A stretch of 64,000 nucleotides of DNA from Atopobiaceae bacterium (GCA_022483015.1 JAKVOB010000001.1:1636902-1700901); one strand, 5' to 3'. Positions 27,678 to 37,742 are shown, counted from the first letter of the stretch. The notes: a model not told the origin generated them from the letters alone. Numbers and translations: made by a program.

Positions 27678-28798
27678 GGGAGACGCTCCCCCGCCGCGAC
27701 AGCACGTTCGTCCTCCGCCACCTCGTCAGAGAGCGCCAGATAGTCATCGAGCGTCACGCAGCGCATGGCGGCGTCGCGCCATGCGCTCGCGTGAGGAAGG
27801 CCCCTGAGGTACCAGCCAGCGAGGCTCCTCGCGCGGGCGAGGTGCGCATGCGTCGCTGCGAGCAGCCGCACATGGAGCTTGAATGCGGCAAGTCGCAGCT
27901 CGGGCGTGGGCTGGGCGGGGCCCCCTCCAAGGAGACGTTCGTTGGCACGTCCGAAGACCCAGGGGTCCCCATAGGTCCCCCTGGCCACGAAGACGCCCGC
28001 GGCACCAGTCGCGCGCAACAGGTCCACGCAGGCGGCATCACCCAAGGCGTCCCCCGAGGCGATCACCGGGATTCCCACGGCACGCACCACGTCCGCTATC
28101 GCTGCAGGGTCCGAATGCCCGTGATAGAGCTGGGAGGCACAGCGCCCGTGCACGGCCACGGCCGACACGCCTGCAGCCTCGAGCGTCCGCGCGAACTCAG
28201 GCCCCACGACGGCATCGGGCCTCCGTCCGATACGGATCTTTGCGGTGACCGGCACATCTGCCTCGGCCAGGCAGGCCCGCACGATGTCCGCCGCCCTCTC
28301 GGGCTCATCGAGGAGGGCCGACCCCTCGCCCTTCCGGGTCACCTTGGGGACGGGGCATGCCATGTTGACGTCGATGAGGGCAAGCTTGGGACCGAGACGC
28401 TCCACGACACCTGCGACAGCCTCGCGGAACTGCTCGGGCTCGCTGCCGAAGAGCTGCACGGCGATGTCAGGCTCGGCCGCACCTGGCTCCACGAGCTCCC
28501 AGGTCTTCTGCGACCCATAGTGGATGCCCGCCACCGAGACCATCTCGGTGTAGGCGAGGGCGGCACCACCCGCGCGCGCCATGAGGCGATAGGCCGCATC
28601 CGAGACCCCTGCCATGGGAGCCATGAGGAAGGGGTTCGCGGCCAACCGCTCGGAGAACGTGGCTCCCATGGGAAAGGGCTCGACCATCCTGGCAAGGCCG
28701 GCGCGGTCGGCACCGTCCGCAAGGATCCGGCCAGCGCCAGCCAAGGGAAGACCCATGCGACCGGTCAGTTCCTCTCGCCCTGCCGTGACATGCGTCAC
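27674..28798 (-). CDS. dus: tRNA-dihydrouridine synthase
   Basis: FMN-dependent reductase making dihydrouridine in tRNA. TIM-barrel signatures: LMAPMAGVSDAAYR, the substrate-binding DVNMACPVPKVTRKGEGSALL with the catalytic Cys, VTAKIRIG and VAVHGR. About 374 residues. I chose a GTG at 28798 because GAGAGG lies 8 nt upstream and the GTG overlaps the hydrolase stop as GTGA; a GTG three codons earlier is also possible. The first ~40 residues are not conserved. Dus subtype (DusB-like) is likely but not certain. Confidence 0.92.
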   Translation of the reverse strand: MTHVTAGREELTGRMGLPLAGAGRILADGADRAGLARMVEPFPMGATFSERLAANPFLMAPMAGVSDAAYRLMARAGGAALAYTEMVSVAGIHYGSQKTWELVEPGAAEPDIAVQLFGSEPEQFREAVAGVVERLGPKLALIDVNMACPVPKVTRKGEGSALLDEPERAADIVRACLAEADVPVTAKIRIGRRPDAVVGPEFARTLEAAGVSAVAVHGRCASQLYHGHSDPAAIADVVRAVGIPVIASGDALGDAACVDLLRATGAAGVFVARGTYGDPWVFGRANERLLGGGPAQPTPELRLAAFKLHVRLLAATHAHLARARSLAGWYLRGLPHASAWRDAAMRCVTLDDYLALSDEVAEDERAVAAGERLP

Positions 28799-29658
28799 GC
28801 GTGGCACCTCTCGACGAGGTCTGCGATTGCCTCCGTGCAGAACGGCGGGTTGTCAGATGGGGCATTGTGGGCAGCATCAGGCACGATCTCGAGCCCGCAG
28901 CCATAGGCGGCAGACCACTCATGCATCGCCTCGGCAACAAGGCCCGTGGTGTCACCGTCACCCAACGCGAAGGAGAGGGACATTCCTTCGGGGAAGGTGA
29001 GCTTGTCACGGTTGATGACGTCACGATAGCAGAGCTTGCTGGCCTGGAGCAGGCCGCCCTTGCCAAGGGCCCTGAGGTCGGCGGCGAACCCCTCACGGGC
29101 GGCCTCCGTGGCACACGCGGCCTTGGTCGCCTGCGAGACGTAGGCATCGAGCGGATACACCCACGCGAAGTCGGCGTAGTAATAGACGGACCAGTGCTCG
29201 AGGCCCGTGAGCGGATAGCTCAACGGCATGCCATCGAAGAGGGCCGCGCCGTCCACCATCTCGGGATGGGCCTCCACGAGCTGCTGGGCCACGTAGCAGC
29301 CGAAGGAGTGCGCGGCCACGACGCAGGACTCGACCTCGCAGGAATCGAGGATGCCCACGAGGTCATCGACACATCCCTCGAGGGTGAAGTCGCCGTCGTG
29401 ACGGCTCTCGCCGTGGAGGGGCATGTCCCAGGCGATGACATGGAGGCCACGCTCGGCCAGGAGCCTCGCGACGGGCGACCAGGAGCGATGGGATGACGTG
29501 ATGCCGTGGAGCAACAGGACGCTCGGCTTGGCTGGGTCGCCCCACTCCCACCAGGCGATGTCCCGACGCTTGAGCTCGTGCCTGGTCGCATCGGCATCAT
29601 CTGCACAGGGAGGCATCACGAACATGTTCTTCTCGTCCGCATGGGACCGGATCTTCAT
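28795..29658 (-). CDS. Alpha/beta hydrolase family protein
   Basis: 287 residues with the alpha/beta hydrolase pattern: oxyanion-hole segment VLLLHGITSSHRSWSP (about 47-62), IAWDMPLHGES, nucleophile elbow AAHSFGCY (Ser near 117), acid residue probably in LGDGDTTG, and catalytic His in PDAAHNAPSDNPP near the end. The substrate is unknown; lipases, esterases and C-C hydrolases share this pattern. No signal peptide is seen, so it is probably cytoplasmic. It lies 3 nt after lepA and is coupled to the dus gene. Confidence 0.85.
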   Translation of the reverse strand: MKIRSHADEKNMFVMPPCADDADATRHELKRRDIAWWEWGDPAKPSVLLLHGITSSHRSWSPVARLLAERGLHVIAWDMPLHGESRHDGDFTLEGCVDDLVGILDSCEVESCVVAAHSFGCYVAQQLVEAHPEMVDGAALFDGMPLSYPLTGLEHWSVYYYADFAWVYPLDAYVSQATKAACATEAAREGFAADLRALGKGGLLQASKLCYRDVINRDKLTFPEGMSLSFALGDGDTTGLVAEAMHEWSAAYGCGLEIVPDAAHNAPSDNPPFCTEAIADLVERCHA

Positions 29659-29661
29659 CAG

Positions 29662-31470
29662 CTAATCATCCACCTTGAGAATCGCCATGAAGGCCTCCTG
29701 CGGGACCTCGACGCTACCGATGGCCTTCATCCGCTTCTTGCCCTCCTTCTGCTTCTCGAGCAGTTTGCGCTTGCGAGAGATGTCGCCACCGTAGCACTTG
29801 GCGAGCACGTCCTTTCGCCGGGCCCGTACCGTCGAGCGCGCGATGATGCGGCCGCCCTGCGCAGCCTGGATCGGCACCTCGAAGAGCTGCTGCGGGATGA
29901 TCTCCTTGAGCTTGTCGCAGAGCGCACGCCCACGTGCATAGGCCTTGTCGCGGTGGATGATGAACGAGAGTGCGTCCACCGCCTCGCCGGCCAGGAGGAT
30001 GTCGAGCTTCACGAGGTCTGAGGCCTCATAGCCGCTGAAGTCATAGTCCAAGCTGGCATACCCCTTGGTGCGGCTCTTGAGCTGGTCGAAGTAGTCCATG
30101 ATGAGCTCGGAGAGCGGCATGTGGTAGTGGAGCTCGACCGTGCCGGCGCTGAGATAGACCATGTCGTCGAAGGTGCCATGGTGGTCCTGCGTGAGGTCCA
30201 TGACGGCACCCACGAAGTCCTTGGGCACGATGACCTTGACCTTCAGGAATGGCTCCTCGATACGGTCGATCCGCGAGGGGTCGGGCATGTCCTGCGGGCT
30301 CGTGACCTCCTCCATGGAACCGTCGGTGAGGAAGACATGGAAGTCCACGGAGGGGCTCGTGGCGATGAGGTCGAGGTCGAACTCTCGCTCGAGACGCTCC
30401 TTCACGACCTCCATGTGCAGGAGCCCCAGGAAGCCCACACGGAACCCGAAGCCCAGGGCCACGGACGTCTCGGGTGTGTAGGTGATGGCCGGGTCGTTCA
30501 GTATCAGCTTGTCCAGCGCGTCCCGGAGGTTCTCGTATTGGTCGGTGTCTATCGGGAAGAGACCGGTGAAGACCATGGGCTTGGCCTCGCGGTAGCCGGC
30601 GCATGGCATGGTGCATGGACGCTCGTCGAGGGTGACCGTGTCGCCCACCTTGATGAGGTCCGGGTCCTTGAGGCCGGTCACGACGTAGCCCACCTCGCCC
30701 ACGCCCAGCGAGTGGGTCGCCACCTCCTTGGGACGCCGGCAGCCTACCTCCTCGACGTCGAAGGTGTCACCCAGCGCCATCAGGCGCACATGGTCACCTG
30801 CCGAGATTCGACCGTCAAAGACGCGGATGATGGCAACAACGCCACGATAGGCGTCGAACCACGAGTCGATGATGAGGGCCTTGAGGGGTGCGCCCGCATC
30901 ACCTTCCGGGGCAGGTATGAGCACGGTGATCGCTTCGAGGAGGTCATGGATGCCCTCGCCGGTCTTGCCCGAGACGCAGACGGCATCGTCAGCCGGGAGG
31001 GCAAGCACGTCCTCGATCTCGGCACGGACACGGTCCGGGTCGGCCGAGGGGAGGTCGATCTTGTTGATGGCGGGCACGATCTCGAGGTCGTTGTTCATGG
31101 CGAGAAGGGCATTCGAGACCGTCTGGGCCTCGACTCCCTGCGTGGCATCCACCACCAGGACCGCCCCCTCGCACGCGGCGAGGCTCCTCGAGACCTCATA
31201 GGAGAAGTCGACGTGGCCTGGCGTGTCGATGAGGTTGAACTGGTAGGTCTCGCCGTCATCGGCAGCGTACATCACGCGGACGGCGTTGGACTTGATGGTG
31301 ATCCCACGCTCGCGTTCGATGTCCATGGAGTCGAGGAGCTGCGCCGACATGTCCCGCTCGTCCACCGTATGGGTGGACTCGAGGATGCGGTCGCAGATGG
31401 TCGACTTGCCGTGGTCGATGTGGGCAATGACGGAGAAGTTCCTGATATGTGCGGTGTCTTGTGTAGTCAT
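29662..31470 (-). CDS. lepA: Elongation factor 4 (LepA)
   Basis: Translational GTPase of 602 residues that binds ribosomes and can back-translocate or aid assembly. G1 AHIDHGKS at 16-23, G3 DTPGHVDF, G4 NKID, then the LepA-specific C-terminal domain with [21 protein letters not shown] and the basic end [26 protein letters not shown]. It heads a four-gene operon and diverges from rpsT across 106 bp, a neighbourhood common in bacteria. Confidence 0.97.
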   Translation of the reverse strand: MTTQDTAHIRNFSVIAHIDHGKSTICDRILESTHTVDERDMSAQLLDSMDIERERGITIKSNAVRVMYAADDGETYQFNLIDTPGHVDFSYEVSRSLAACEGAVLVVDATQGVEAQTVSNALLAMNNDLEIVPAINKIDLPSADPDRVRAEIEDVLALPADDAVCVSGKTGEGIHDLLEAITVLIPAPEGDAGAPLKALIIDSWFDAYRGVVAIIRVFDGRISAGDHVRLMALGDTFDVEEVGCRRPKEVATHSLGVGEVGYVVTGLKDPDLIKVGDTVTLDERPCTMPCAGYREAKPMVFTGLFPIDTDQYENLRDALDKLILNDPAITYTPETSVALGFGFRVGFLGLLHMEVVKERLEREFDLDLIATSPSVDFHVFLTDGSMEEVTSPQDMPDPSRIDRIEEPFLKVKVIVPKDFVGAVMDLTQDHHGTFDDMVYLSAGTVELHYHMPLSELIMDYFDQLKSRTKGYASLDYDFSGYEASDLVKLDILLAGEAVDALSFIIHRDKAYARGRALCDKLKEIIPQQLFEVPIQAAQGGRIIARSTVRARRKDVLAKCYGGDISRKRKLLEKQKEGKKRMKAIGSVEVPQEAFMAILKVDD

Positions 31471-31502
31471 GAGGCAAATAATAGCCTATGCGCGCCGTTA
31501 CA

Positions 31503-31511
31503 TGCTATACT
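31503..31511 (+). promoter_or_regulatory. Extended -10 promoter for rpsT
   Basis: TGCTATACT is an excellent extended -10 (TGn plus TATACT at 31506-31511), about 66 nt upstream of the rpsT GTG. No consensus -35 is present at 16-18 nt, as expected for an extended -10 promoter. Confidence 0.55.
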
Positions 31512-31576
31512 CGCACCTGCTGCTTACCGAAGTCCCCAAAGAGGTTTCACCAGGTTTCATACGGAAGGATCTGCAC

Positions 31577-31840
31577 GTGGCTAACATCAAGTCCCAGAAG
31601 AAGCGCATCAAGACCAACGAGAAGGCCCGCATTCGCAACAAGGCCGTCCGCTCCGAGCTGAAGACTGCCGTCAAGGGCGTCCAGGCTGCGGTCGACGCCA
31701 AGGATGCCACCGCCGCACAGACTGCCGCCGAGAAGGCCTGCCGCCTGTTCGACAAGGCTGCCTCCAAGGGCATCATCCACAAGAACCAGGCCGCCCAGCG
31801 CAAGAGCGGCGCCATGAAGCTGGCCAACAGCATCAAGTAG
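31577..31840 (+). CDS. rpsT: 30S ribosomal protein S20
   Basis: 87-residue basic helical protein of the small-subunit body. The sequence begins ANIKSQKKRIKTNEKARIRN and ends SGAMKLANSIK, typical of S20. The start is GTG at 31577 with GAAGGA 8 nt upstream; a longer open frame upstream overlaps the lepA promoter region and is not conserved. A non-ATG start is common for rpsT and limits its translation. A strong terminator follows. Confidence 0.97.
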   Translation: MANIKSQKKRIKTNEKARIRNKAVRSELKTAVKGVQAAVDAKDATAAQTAAEKACRLFDKAASKGIIHKNQAAQRKSGAMKLANSIK

Positions 31841-31861
31841 CTCGCATCCACCTGCATCGAT

Positions 31862-31895
31862 GAGAAGGCCCTCGGCATCAGCCGGGGGCCTTCTC
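31862..31895 (+). terminator. Rho-independent-like terminator after rpsT
   Basis: A 15-bp stem (31862-31876 with 31881-31895, one G-U wobble) closed by an ATCA loop begins 21 nt past the rpsT stop. It is followed by GTATTCC, only moderately T-rich. It may also serve the convergent holA operon that ends at 31949. Confidence 0.75.
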
Positions 31896-31948
31896 GTATT
31901 CCAAGCCCCTGCTCGACGACCTCGCCGATGGGGCCTGGCGAGAGACGC

Positions 31949-32914
31949 TCATCCGCAGATCGAGAGCATCCATTCCACGAAGGCGAGGTCCGAGTCGGCA
32001 GAGCCCTTAAGCTGGCGCTCGCACCGTGCCGCACCCGCAAGGTCGGCGGAGAGCTCGGCGGCCGTGAACTTGTGTGCCCATCTCAGATGGTTCTTCACCT
32101 GCCACTGCTGCTTGCCCAACGTATGGGCGAGCGCGGAGCCGTCGCCGCGGGCCAGGAGGGACCGGGCGCACACGAGCTCGCGCAGGCGTGCCACCAGCAG
32201 CGAGTGCAGCATGACCTGCGAAGGCCTCTCCATGAGGGTGTAGAGCGACATGGCCTTTGCCGCATCCCGCTCGCAGACCGCGTCGAGCAGGTCCCAGGGC
32301 TTGACCTCGGCGACACGTGCGACATGGGACTCGACGTCCTCGAGGTCGATCTGCCCAGAGCCGCCGACGAAGGCGGCCAGTGTCTTGACCTGGTTGTCGA
32401 GCATCACGGTGGACTCCCCCACCCTGCTCACCAGCTCGTCGGCAGCCCTGGAGGACATGGTGCAGCCGACCTCGCGCGCCATGCCGCAGACGAGCTTGGG
32501 AAGGTCCCAGCGCTTCTGGGAGGAGCAGTCCACGACGGACTTCGGACCCACCTTGGCGACGGCCTTGTAGAGCCGCGTGTTCTTCGCAAGCTTCGACGCC
32601 ACAAGGCACAGCACGCACGCGGGGTTAGGGTCCGCAAGGTAGGAGACCAGCGCCTCAGAGGCCTGCTTGGGGAGCTTCTCCGCCGAGAGGAGCACCACGA
32701 GCCTGAACGGGGCACCGAAGGGCATGGAGTTGAGCGCCGAGAGGATCGTGGACGCCTCGACATCCGAGGAAGCCGTGATCTCCTCGAGGTTGAAGTCGAC
32801 GAGGCTGGGGTCTACACGAGCCTCAAGGCGAGAGATGACGCGCTCGCGCTTGAGCTCGTCCTCCCCGACCACCAGGTAGGCCGACAACAACGGTGCCGTC
32901 TTCGAATCTGCCAT
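31949..32914 (-). CDS. holA: DNA polymerase III delta subunit
   Basis: Clamp-loader wrench subunit that opens the beta clamp. The 321-residue protein has the family pattern AYLVVGEDELKRERVISRLEARV, DFNLEEITASSDVEA, LNSMPFGAPFRLVVL and a C-terminal AELSADLAGAARCERQLKGS helical collar. Its position after comEC is the classical comEA-comEC-holA order. It is separated from comEC by 27 nt with GAGGAG before the ATG. rpsT, its usual neighbour, lies convergent downstream. Confidence 0.9.
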   Translation of the reverse strand: MADSKTAPLLSAYLVVGEDELKRERVISRLEARVDPSLVDFNLEEITASSDVEASTILSALNSMPFGAPFRLVVLLSAEKLPKQASEALVSYLADPNPACVLCLVASKLAKNTRLYKAVAKVGPKSVVDCSSQKRWDLPKLVCGMAREVGCTMSSRAADELVSRVGESTVMLDNQVKTLAAFVGGSGQIDLEDVESHVARVAEVKPWDLLDAVCERDAAKAMSLYTLMERPSQVMLHSLLVARLRELVCARSLLARGDGSALAHTLGKQQWQVKNHLRWAHKFTAAELSADLAGAARCERQLKGSADSDLAFVEWMLSICG

Positions 32915-32941
32915 CTCGCTCCTCGCCTCGTCATGGGTTCC

Positions 32942-35338
32942 TCACCCATCATAGGCCAGCCCGCCGCCTCGGCCGCTCGTCTCCACGACAGGTCCCGAGG
33001 CCCCAGGCATGACACAGACATCGCCGTCGTCCTTGGTGCAGAAGAACCGTGAGCCAGCCCCCTCGAGTATCGCCAGGCACTCGTCCTTTGGATGTCCGTA
33101 CCTGTTGTTCTCGCCGGCACTCGCCACCGAGACCTCGGGATCGAGGGTTGCAGCCTCGTCCTGGTCGATCGAGACGGCCGAGCCGTGATGGCCCACCTTC
33201 AGAAGATCGACGTCTCCCACCTCGCCCGACGCGAGCACCTGACGGGTCTCGTCCCTCTCGGCGTCGCCCGTGAGATAGGCGTCGAGCGTCCTCTCGCCGT
33301 CATCGAAGCTCACAGACAGGCAGAGCGAGTCGGCGTTCTCGGACCCGTCCACCGCCCGGTCGGGCCATACCACCTCCATGGCAAAACCGCCAACCTGCAG
33401 CGAGTCGCCCATCTCGAGGGTCTTCGAATCGGAGTTCGTGAGCCGCCGTATCGCAGCACGCAGGTCATCGCCCATGGAGGTGTCGACGCCGTCGGCAACG
33501 AACACGTCTCGTACCGACACGACGCCGACGAGGTCGTCCACACCTCCGATGTGATCGTCATGAAGGTGCGTGAGGACGATCGCATCGAGCGCGAGCACGT
33601 GCTCACGAGCCAATGCCGAGGCGATGGCATCACCCGGCCCGGTGTCGACGAGCACGGCATGGGGACCTTGTTGGACGAGGATGGCATCCCCCTGTCCGAT
33701 GTCGAGGATGACGATGCGAGCCGGAGCGCCCCACCAGGGCACAAACACCATAAGGGCAGCGGCGACCAGGCAACATACGAGGACCTCGCATGCCCCGCCA
33801 CGCGAGGGGCATGGCCAGAGGACGAGCACGAGTGCCTCGGCCGCGACCCCCGCGACGACGACCCAAGCACCCACCTCCACGGGGATGCAGGCGAACGGCA
33901 CCTGCGAGAGCCATCGGGCGACCATGATGAAGAGGCCCATGACGCAATCGCTCGTCGCCAGGAGCGCAGCCCCCACGAGACCAGCCCCCGAGAGCAGGAC
34001 CGCACCAAGCCCCACGAGCATGCAGAGCGAGAAGAGCGGTCCCACCAGGAGGTTGGCGAGAGGCCCCACGAGCGAGAGGGAGGAGAACGTGGTCATCACA
34101 AGCGGGGCCGAGGCAAAGTGGGCCACGAGCGACGACGCTGCCTGGGAGCGGATGGACCTGGCCACAGAGCGTATCGTCCGTGCGCAGCGACGAAGCAAGG
34201 GCCTCCCTGGACCCAGGTGAAGTCCGCCCTGCCCCGGAGGCCTCACGAGGACGCACAGAAGCGCATCCACGTACCCCGAGAAGATGCAGAGGGACACTAC
34301 CGAGCTCACCGACAGCAGGAAGCCAAGGTCACCGACGAGCGTCGGGCGGAGGAGGAGCATGGCCAGGGCCACCAGCGACACGGCCGAGAGAGGGTGCGCC
34401 CTCCGACCCGCGAGGCGGGCCACCTCCGCAGCACCCAGCATGGCAAGGGACCGGACGGCCGAGGTCGCCATCCCCGTGAGGACCACATAGAGCGAGCAGA
34501 GCACGATGACCATGACCGATCGCACAGAGGGCCCGAGCCTCGTGCCCGAGAGCGCTGCCGCGACGAAGGAGGCGAGCAAGGCGAGGTGAGATCCGGAGAC
34601 GGCGACGAGGTGCGAAAGTCCGTCAGCGGAGAAGACGTCCTCGAGCCCGGAATCCTTGAGGTCGACCCTCCACCCAAGCACGCACCCAGCGAGAAGGGCA
34701 CGCTCCTCGCAGGAGGATGGCCCGACCTGCGAGAGCAGATGTCGTCGCAGTGCCAGGATGGTGCCAAACGCACCTCCCGCCTCCGCTCGCTCGAGGACAT
34801 GCGAGACAGAGACCGTACCTACCATGCCACGGAGCCTGCTCGACCGACCCCAGTCATCATCGCCGAGATGCTCGAAGCGTCCGACGCAGACCAGCCGTGT
34901 GCCCCGCTCGAAGGCCTCGTCAGACGAGAGCCATACGTCTGCCGTCCCACCATCCGGGAGCTCGAGCCGCGCACTCGTGAAGGACCCCGACACTCCCTCC
35001 GAGGGATCGCCGACGACCTCGATGGCACACCGAGAGACGGGCGTCGAAGACATACGGACCTCGAGGGAATCCCGCACGCAGACACCCCAGATCGAGGTCA
35101 CGAGCATGAGACCGGCGACGACGATGCACACCACACCCAACGCGAAGGACTCGCGCCGCTTGACGGCAAGGACGGACAGCAGGAGTGCCACAGTGCCCAT
35201 CATCGAGACGCACAGGAGCACCTGGAGCACGGAGGGGAACGAGAGGATCTCCTCGCCCCACGAGAGGCCGACAGAGGCGGCTACAAGGGCAGCGAGCAAG
35301 GCACAGAGGGCCGGCGGCACGAACGGCCGCTCGGGCAT
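32942..35338 (-). CDS. comEC: DNA internalisation protein ComEC/Rec2
   Basis: Membrane channel that moves single-stranded DNA across the cytoplasmic membrane during natural transformation. 798 residues: N-terminal hydrophobic segments and OB-like part, the Competence domain with many membrane spans (about 230-510), and a C-terminal metallo-beta-lactamase domain with VILDIGQGDAILVQ, LTHLHDDHIGGVDDL and KVGHHGSAVS. The MBL domain probably degrades one strand. The ATG at 35338 is just after the comEA stop; an in-frame GTG at 35356 overlapping comEA is an alternative. An open frame continues far upstream but only as an antiphase reading of comEA. Confidence 0.92.
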   Translation of the reverse strand: MPERPFVPPALCALLAALVAASVGLSWGEEILSFPSVLQVLLCVSMMGTVALLLSVLAVKRRESFALGVVCIVVAGLMLVTSIWGVCVRDSLEVRMSSTPVSRCAIEVVGDPSEGVSGSFTSARLELPDGGTADVWLSSDEAFERGTRLVCVGRFEHLGDDDWGRSSRLRGMVGTVSVSHVLERAEAGGAFGTILALRRHLLSQVGPSSCEERALLAGCVLGWRVDLKDSGLEDVFSADGLSHLVAVSGSHLALLASFVAAALSGTRLGPSVRSVMVIVLCSLYVVLTGMATSAVRSLAMLGAAEVARLAGRRAHPLSAVSLVALAMLLLRPTLVGDLGFLLSVSSVVSLCIFSGYVDALLCVLVRPPGQGGLHLGPGRPLLRRCARTIRSVARSIRSQAASSLVAHFASAPLVMTTFSSLSLVGPLANLLVGPLFSLCMLVGLGAVLLSGAGLVGAALLATSDCVMGLFIMVARWLSQVPFACIPVEVGAWVVVAGVAAEALVLVLWPCPSRGGACEVLVCCLVAAALMVFVPWWGAPARIVILDIGQGDAILVQQGPHAVLVDTGPGDAIASALAREHVLALDAIVLTHLHDDHIGGVDDLVGVVSVRDVFVADGVDTSMGDDLRAAIRRLTNSDSKTLEMGDSLQVGGFAMEVVWPDRAVDGSENADSLCLSVSFDDGERTLDAYLTGDAERDETRQVLASGEVGDVDLLKVGHHGSAVSIDQDEAATLDPEVSVASAGENNRYGHPKDECLAILEGAGSRFFCTKDDGDVCVMPGASGPVVETSGRGGGLAYDG

Positions 35339-35348
35339 CCTCTCGACC

Positions 35349-36044
35349 TCAGACACAGATGCCGTCCTTGAGCTTCTCGTACTTCTTCTCGGCGATCCCC
35401 GTGACGCGCATGATGTCCTCGGTCGAGGAGAACGGCCCGTTGGCCTCGCGGTCCTTGATGATGGCCTTGGCCGTGGCCTCGCCGACACCGGGGAGTGTCT
35501 CGAGCGCCGCAAGGTCCGCCGAGTTGATGTTGACCAGGGACGAGGGGGACGCAGGGGAACCGGTCGTCGCAGAGGCCGACGCCGTAGCCTGACTCGTCGG
35601 CACGGGCTCCTCGCCCAGCGCGGGGACATGCACCTTCTCCCCGTCCTGCACGAGCTCGGCCAGGTTGAGCTCGGAGGTGTCAGCGTCATCGGCAAGGCCC
35701 CCGGCAGCCGCCACCGCGTCCCGTATCCGAAGCGTCCCGCCGACGAGGTCGTAGACGCCTGGGACGGCCACCGCACCGTCGACATGCACGCACACGGCCT
35801 GCGAGAGATCAGGAGAGTCCGCAGTCTCAGGCGTCGCCTGGAAGGTCGTGGCGGCCGATGGCGACGCCGTGGTCGTAGAGGCCCGCGCCACCTCGACCGA
35901 GGCATGGCCCTGCCCGGTCATGACGATTCCTATGAGCGCGACACCAGCAGCCACGAGGCCCAAGGAGATGGCGACGCCCCTGCGAGGCGTCAGCCCGAGC
36001 CTCCGCACCAGCCGTCCACCGCCCTGTCGTGACATCTGCGCCAT
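35349..36044 (-). CDS. comEA: Competence DNA receptor ComEA
   Basis: Membrane-anchored double-stranded DNA receptor of 231 residues. A basic N-terminus is followed by one hydrophobic helix (about 23-44, VAISLGLVAAGVALIGIVMTG), an SLBB domain (VHVDGAVAVPGVYDLVGGTLRI), a Ser/Ala/Thr-rich linker and a C-terminal helix-hairpin-helix region (VNINSADLAALETLPGVGEA, TGIAEKKYEKLKDGI). The ATG at 36044 has GGAGG 6 nt upstream. It precedes comEC directly. It follows thiI after a 148-bp gap, in which I see no gene or clear terminator, so it may have its own promoter. Confidence 0.92.
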   Translation of the reverse strand: MAQMSRQGGGRLVRRLGLTPRRGVAISLGLVAAGVALIGIVMTGQGHASVEVARASTTTASPSAATTFQATPETADSPDLSQAVCVHVDGAVAVPGVYDLVGGTLRIRDAVAAAGGLADDADTSELNLAELVQDGEKVHVPALGEEPVPTSQATASASATTGSPASPSSLVNINSADLAALETLPGVGEATAKAIIKDREANGPFSSTEDIMRVTGIAEKKYEKLKDGICV

Positions 36045-36192
36045 CGAACACCTCCCTCTCCTGATGTTGAGGGAAGTGCGAGGGACCGGCCATGACAAGT
36101 CGCGACAGGAGTCAGCGAGCTGGCACGGAGCTGTCACGGAAGAGACCGTCTGTCCTGAAGGCGCGGGTAAGAAGGCCTATATGGTTTGATTG

Positions 36193-37437
36193 CTAGTCGT
36201 TGTCTTGCGAGGCGGGGGCAAGCTCCCCATGGCGGGCCCTGAAGCGCTTGGGAGGCCGGTATGAGGGACAGGTGTCGAAGTCGACATACTCGACGGCCTC
36301 GACGAGCGATTCGATCATGCCATCATGGTCGAAGGAGTCCCAGGCGGCATGCACCTCACCGAGACGTGCATGGGTCTCGGGCCGACGCGGCATGAAGAGC
36401 GTGCAGCAGTCAGGGGCAGTCTCACAGCAGATGTCATAGGTGCCGATCTGCTCAGCACGCTCGATGATCTCCTGCTTGTCGGATCCGATGAGCGGCCTCA
36501 GGACCGGCATGCCCACGACCTCGTCCGTCGCGGCGATGTTGTCGAGCGTCTGCGATGCGACCTGTCCCACGGACTCACCCGTGACGAGCGCCTTACCTCC
36601 CTCGATGAGGGCGATGCGCTCGGCGACCGAGTACATGAGTCGCCGATACATGATGATGCGAAGCGATTGTGGGGCCTTGAGCGAGATCTCACGCTGGCAG
36701 TCACCGAAGGGGACCACATAGAGCCTCCCCACGCAGCCCGAAGGTGCCATCTCGCGTATGAGGTCCTGGCAGAGCCATTCGCTCGTGTCGGCCGTCTGAG
36801 GTCGCCCGGAGAAGTGCACGGGGACGCACACGCAGCCGCGACGCCCCAGCATCCAGGTGGCGACCGGCGAGTCGAACCCACTGGAGAGGAGTGGCACGAC
36901 CTTGCCCGCCGTACCGACCGGGAGACCACCCACGCCGCGCTCGGAGGCAGCGAACACGAAGACGTCGCCCTGCTGCACGAGGACGTTCACCTGGACGTCC
37001 GGATGATGCATCTGGACGACCTTCTCGGGATAGGCATCACACAGGGCCGAACCGACCAGACGGTTGATGTCCAAGGTGTGGATCGCATAGTCGGTGTTCG
37101 AGCGGTGGGCGTGGACCTTGAAGGTCACGAACTCCCCAGCCTCGGCCAAAGCCTCGACCGCGGCAGCGCAGTACTCATCCTCGTCCTGCGAGCAGAGGAA
37201 GGCGCGAGAGACCCGTGCGACACCGGGGACCTTGCCTATGGCCGCGGCCACATCCTCGAGCGCAGCATCGTCACCGAGTGTAACGAGGAGGTGCCCGGAG
37301 ATTCTCCGGACCCGTCCCACGGGCAGGCCTGCAAGCGCGTGCCTCAGGTTGTCGACGAGCTGGTTCTCGAACAGCGATCGGTTCTTGCCCTTGAGGCCAA
37401 TCTCATGGTAGTGGACAAGACAGACACGGCTCGCCAT
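36193..37437 (-). CDS. thiI: tRNA 4-thiouridine/thiamine sulfurtransferase ThiI
   Basis: Adenylates tRNA U8 for 4-thiouridine formation and can take part in thiazole synthesis. 414 residues: N-terminal ferredoxin-like and THUMP domains (HYHEIGLKGKNRSLFE, later VHAHRSNTDYAIHTLDINRLVG) and a PP-loop domain with LLSSGFDSPVATWML at about 183-197. The family usually has SGG(I/F)DSP; here the first Gly is Ser. There is no C-terminal rhodanese domain, as in Gram-positive ThiI. It starts 3 nt after rpoZ. Confidence 0.93.
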   Translation of the reverse strand: MASRVCLVHYHEIGLKGKNRSLFENQLVDNLRHALAGLPVGRVRRISGHLLVTLGDDAALEDVAAAIGKVPGVARVSRAFLCSQDEDEYCAAAVEALAEAGEFVTFKVHAHRSNTDYAIHTLDINRLVGSALCDAYPEKVVQMHHPDVQVNVLVQQGDVFVFAASERGVGGLPVGTAGKVVPLLSSGFDSPVATWMLGRRGCVCVPVHFSGRPQTADTSEWLCQDLIREMAPSGCVGRLYVVPFGDCQREISLKAPQSLRIIMYRRLMYSVAERIALIEGGKALVTGESVGQVASQTLDNIAATDEVVGMPVLRPLIGSDKQEIIERAEQIGTYDICCETAPDCCTLFMPRRPETHARLGEVHAAWDSFDHDGMIESLVEAVEYVDFDTCPSYRPPKRFRARHGELAPASQDND

Positions 37438-37440
37438 GGG

Positions 37441-37734
37441 CTAGTCGCTGACGGGAGTATCGGACGCCTCGCCGGCGATCTCCTGGTCGAACTCGTCCTT
37501 GACGAACCCGAGCGTGCCGTCATCAAGCTCGTTCATTGCGACCGAGATGGGATCCTGACCGGAGACGACGGTCGTGATGTCGTCGACCTCTTGGACGTTC
37601 GTGACGCGAAGGTGCTGCCCACGAAGCATGTTGTTGATGTCACAGGCCCGCTTCGAGGCAACGGAGCAGAGCAGGAACGGATTGTGCTCGGTCTTGTCGA
37701 GTAGGCTATCGATCTGGGGCTTGGTGACAGACAT
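37441..37734 (-). CDS. rpoZ: RNA polymerase omega subunit
   Basis: Small core-RNA-polymerase assembly subunit, 97 residues. The family segment PFLLCSVASKRACDINNMLRG near 19-39 matches the conserved RARQI region in modified form; KPQIDSLLDKTE precedes it. The C-terminus is acidic. The ATG at 37734 was chosen because GAAGG lies 5 nt upstream; a GTG four codons earlier overlaps the gmk stop. The gmk-rpoZ order is strongly conserved in actinobacteria and supports the call. Confidence 0.88.
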   Translation of the reverse strand: MSVTKPQIDSLLDKTEHNPFLLCSVASKRACDINNMLRGQHLRVTNVQEVDDITTVVSGQDPISVAMNELDDGTLGFVKDEFDQEIAGEASDTPVSD

Positions 37735-37742
37735 GGATACCT

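Noticed and set aside
33092-35371. Long plus-strand open frame antisense to comEC
   Set aside because: Charged, repetitive composition and no domains; comEC is intact on the minus strand.
35339-35905. Upstream extension of the comEC reading frame
   Set aside because: This part is an Arg/Pro/Ser-rich antiphase reading of comEA; the real N-terminus (MPERPFVPP) starts at 35338.
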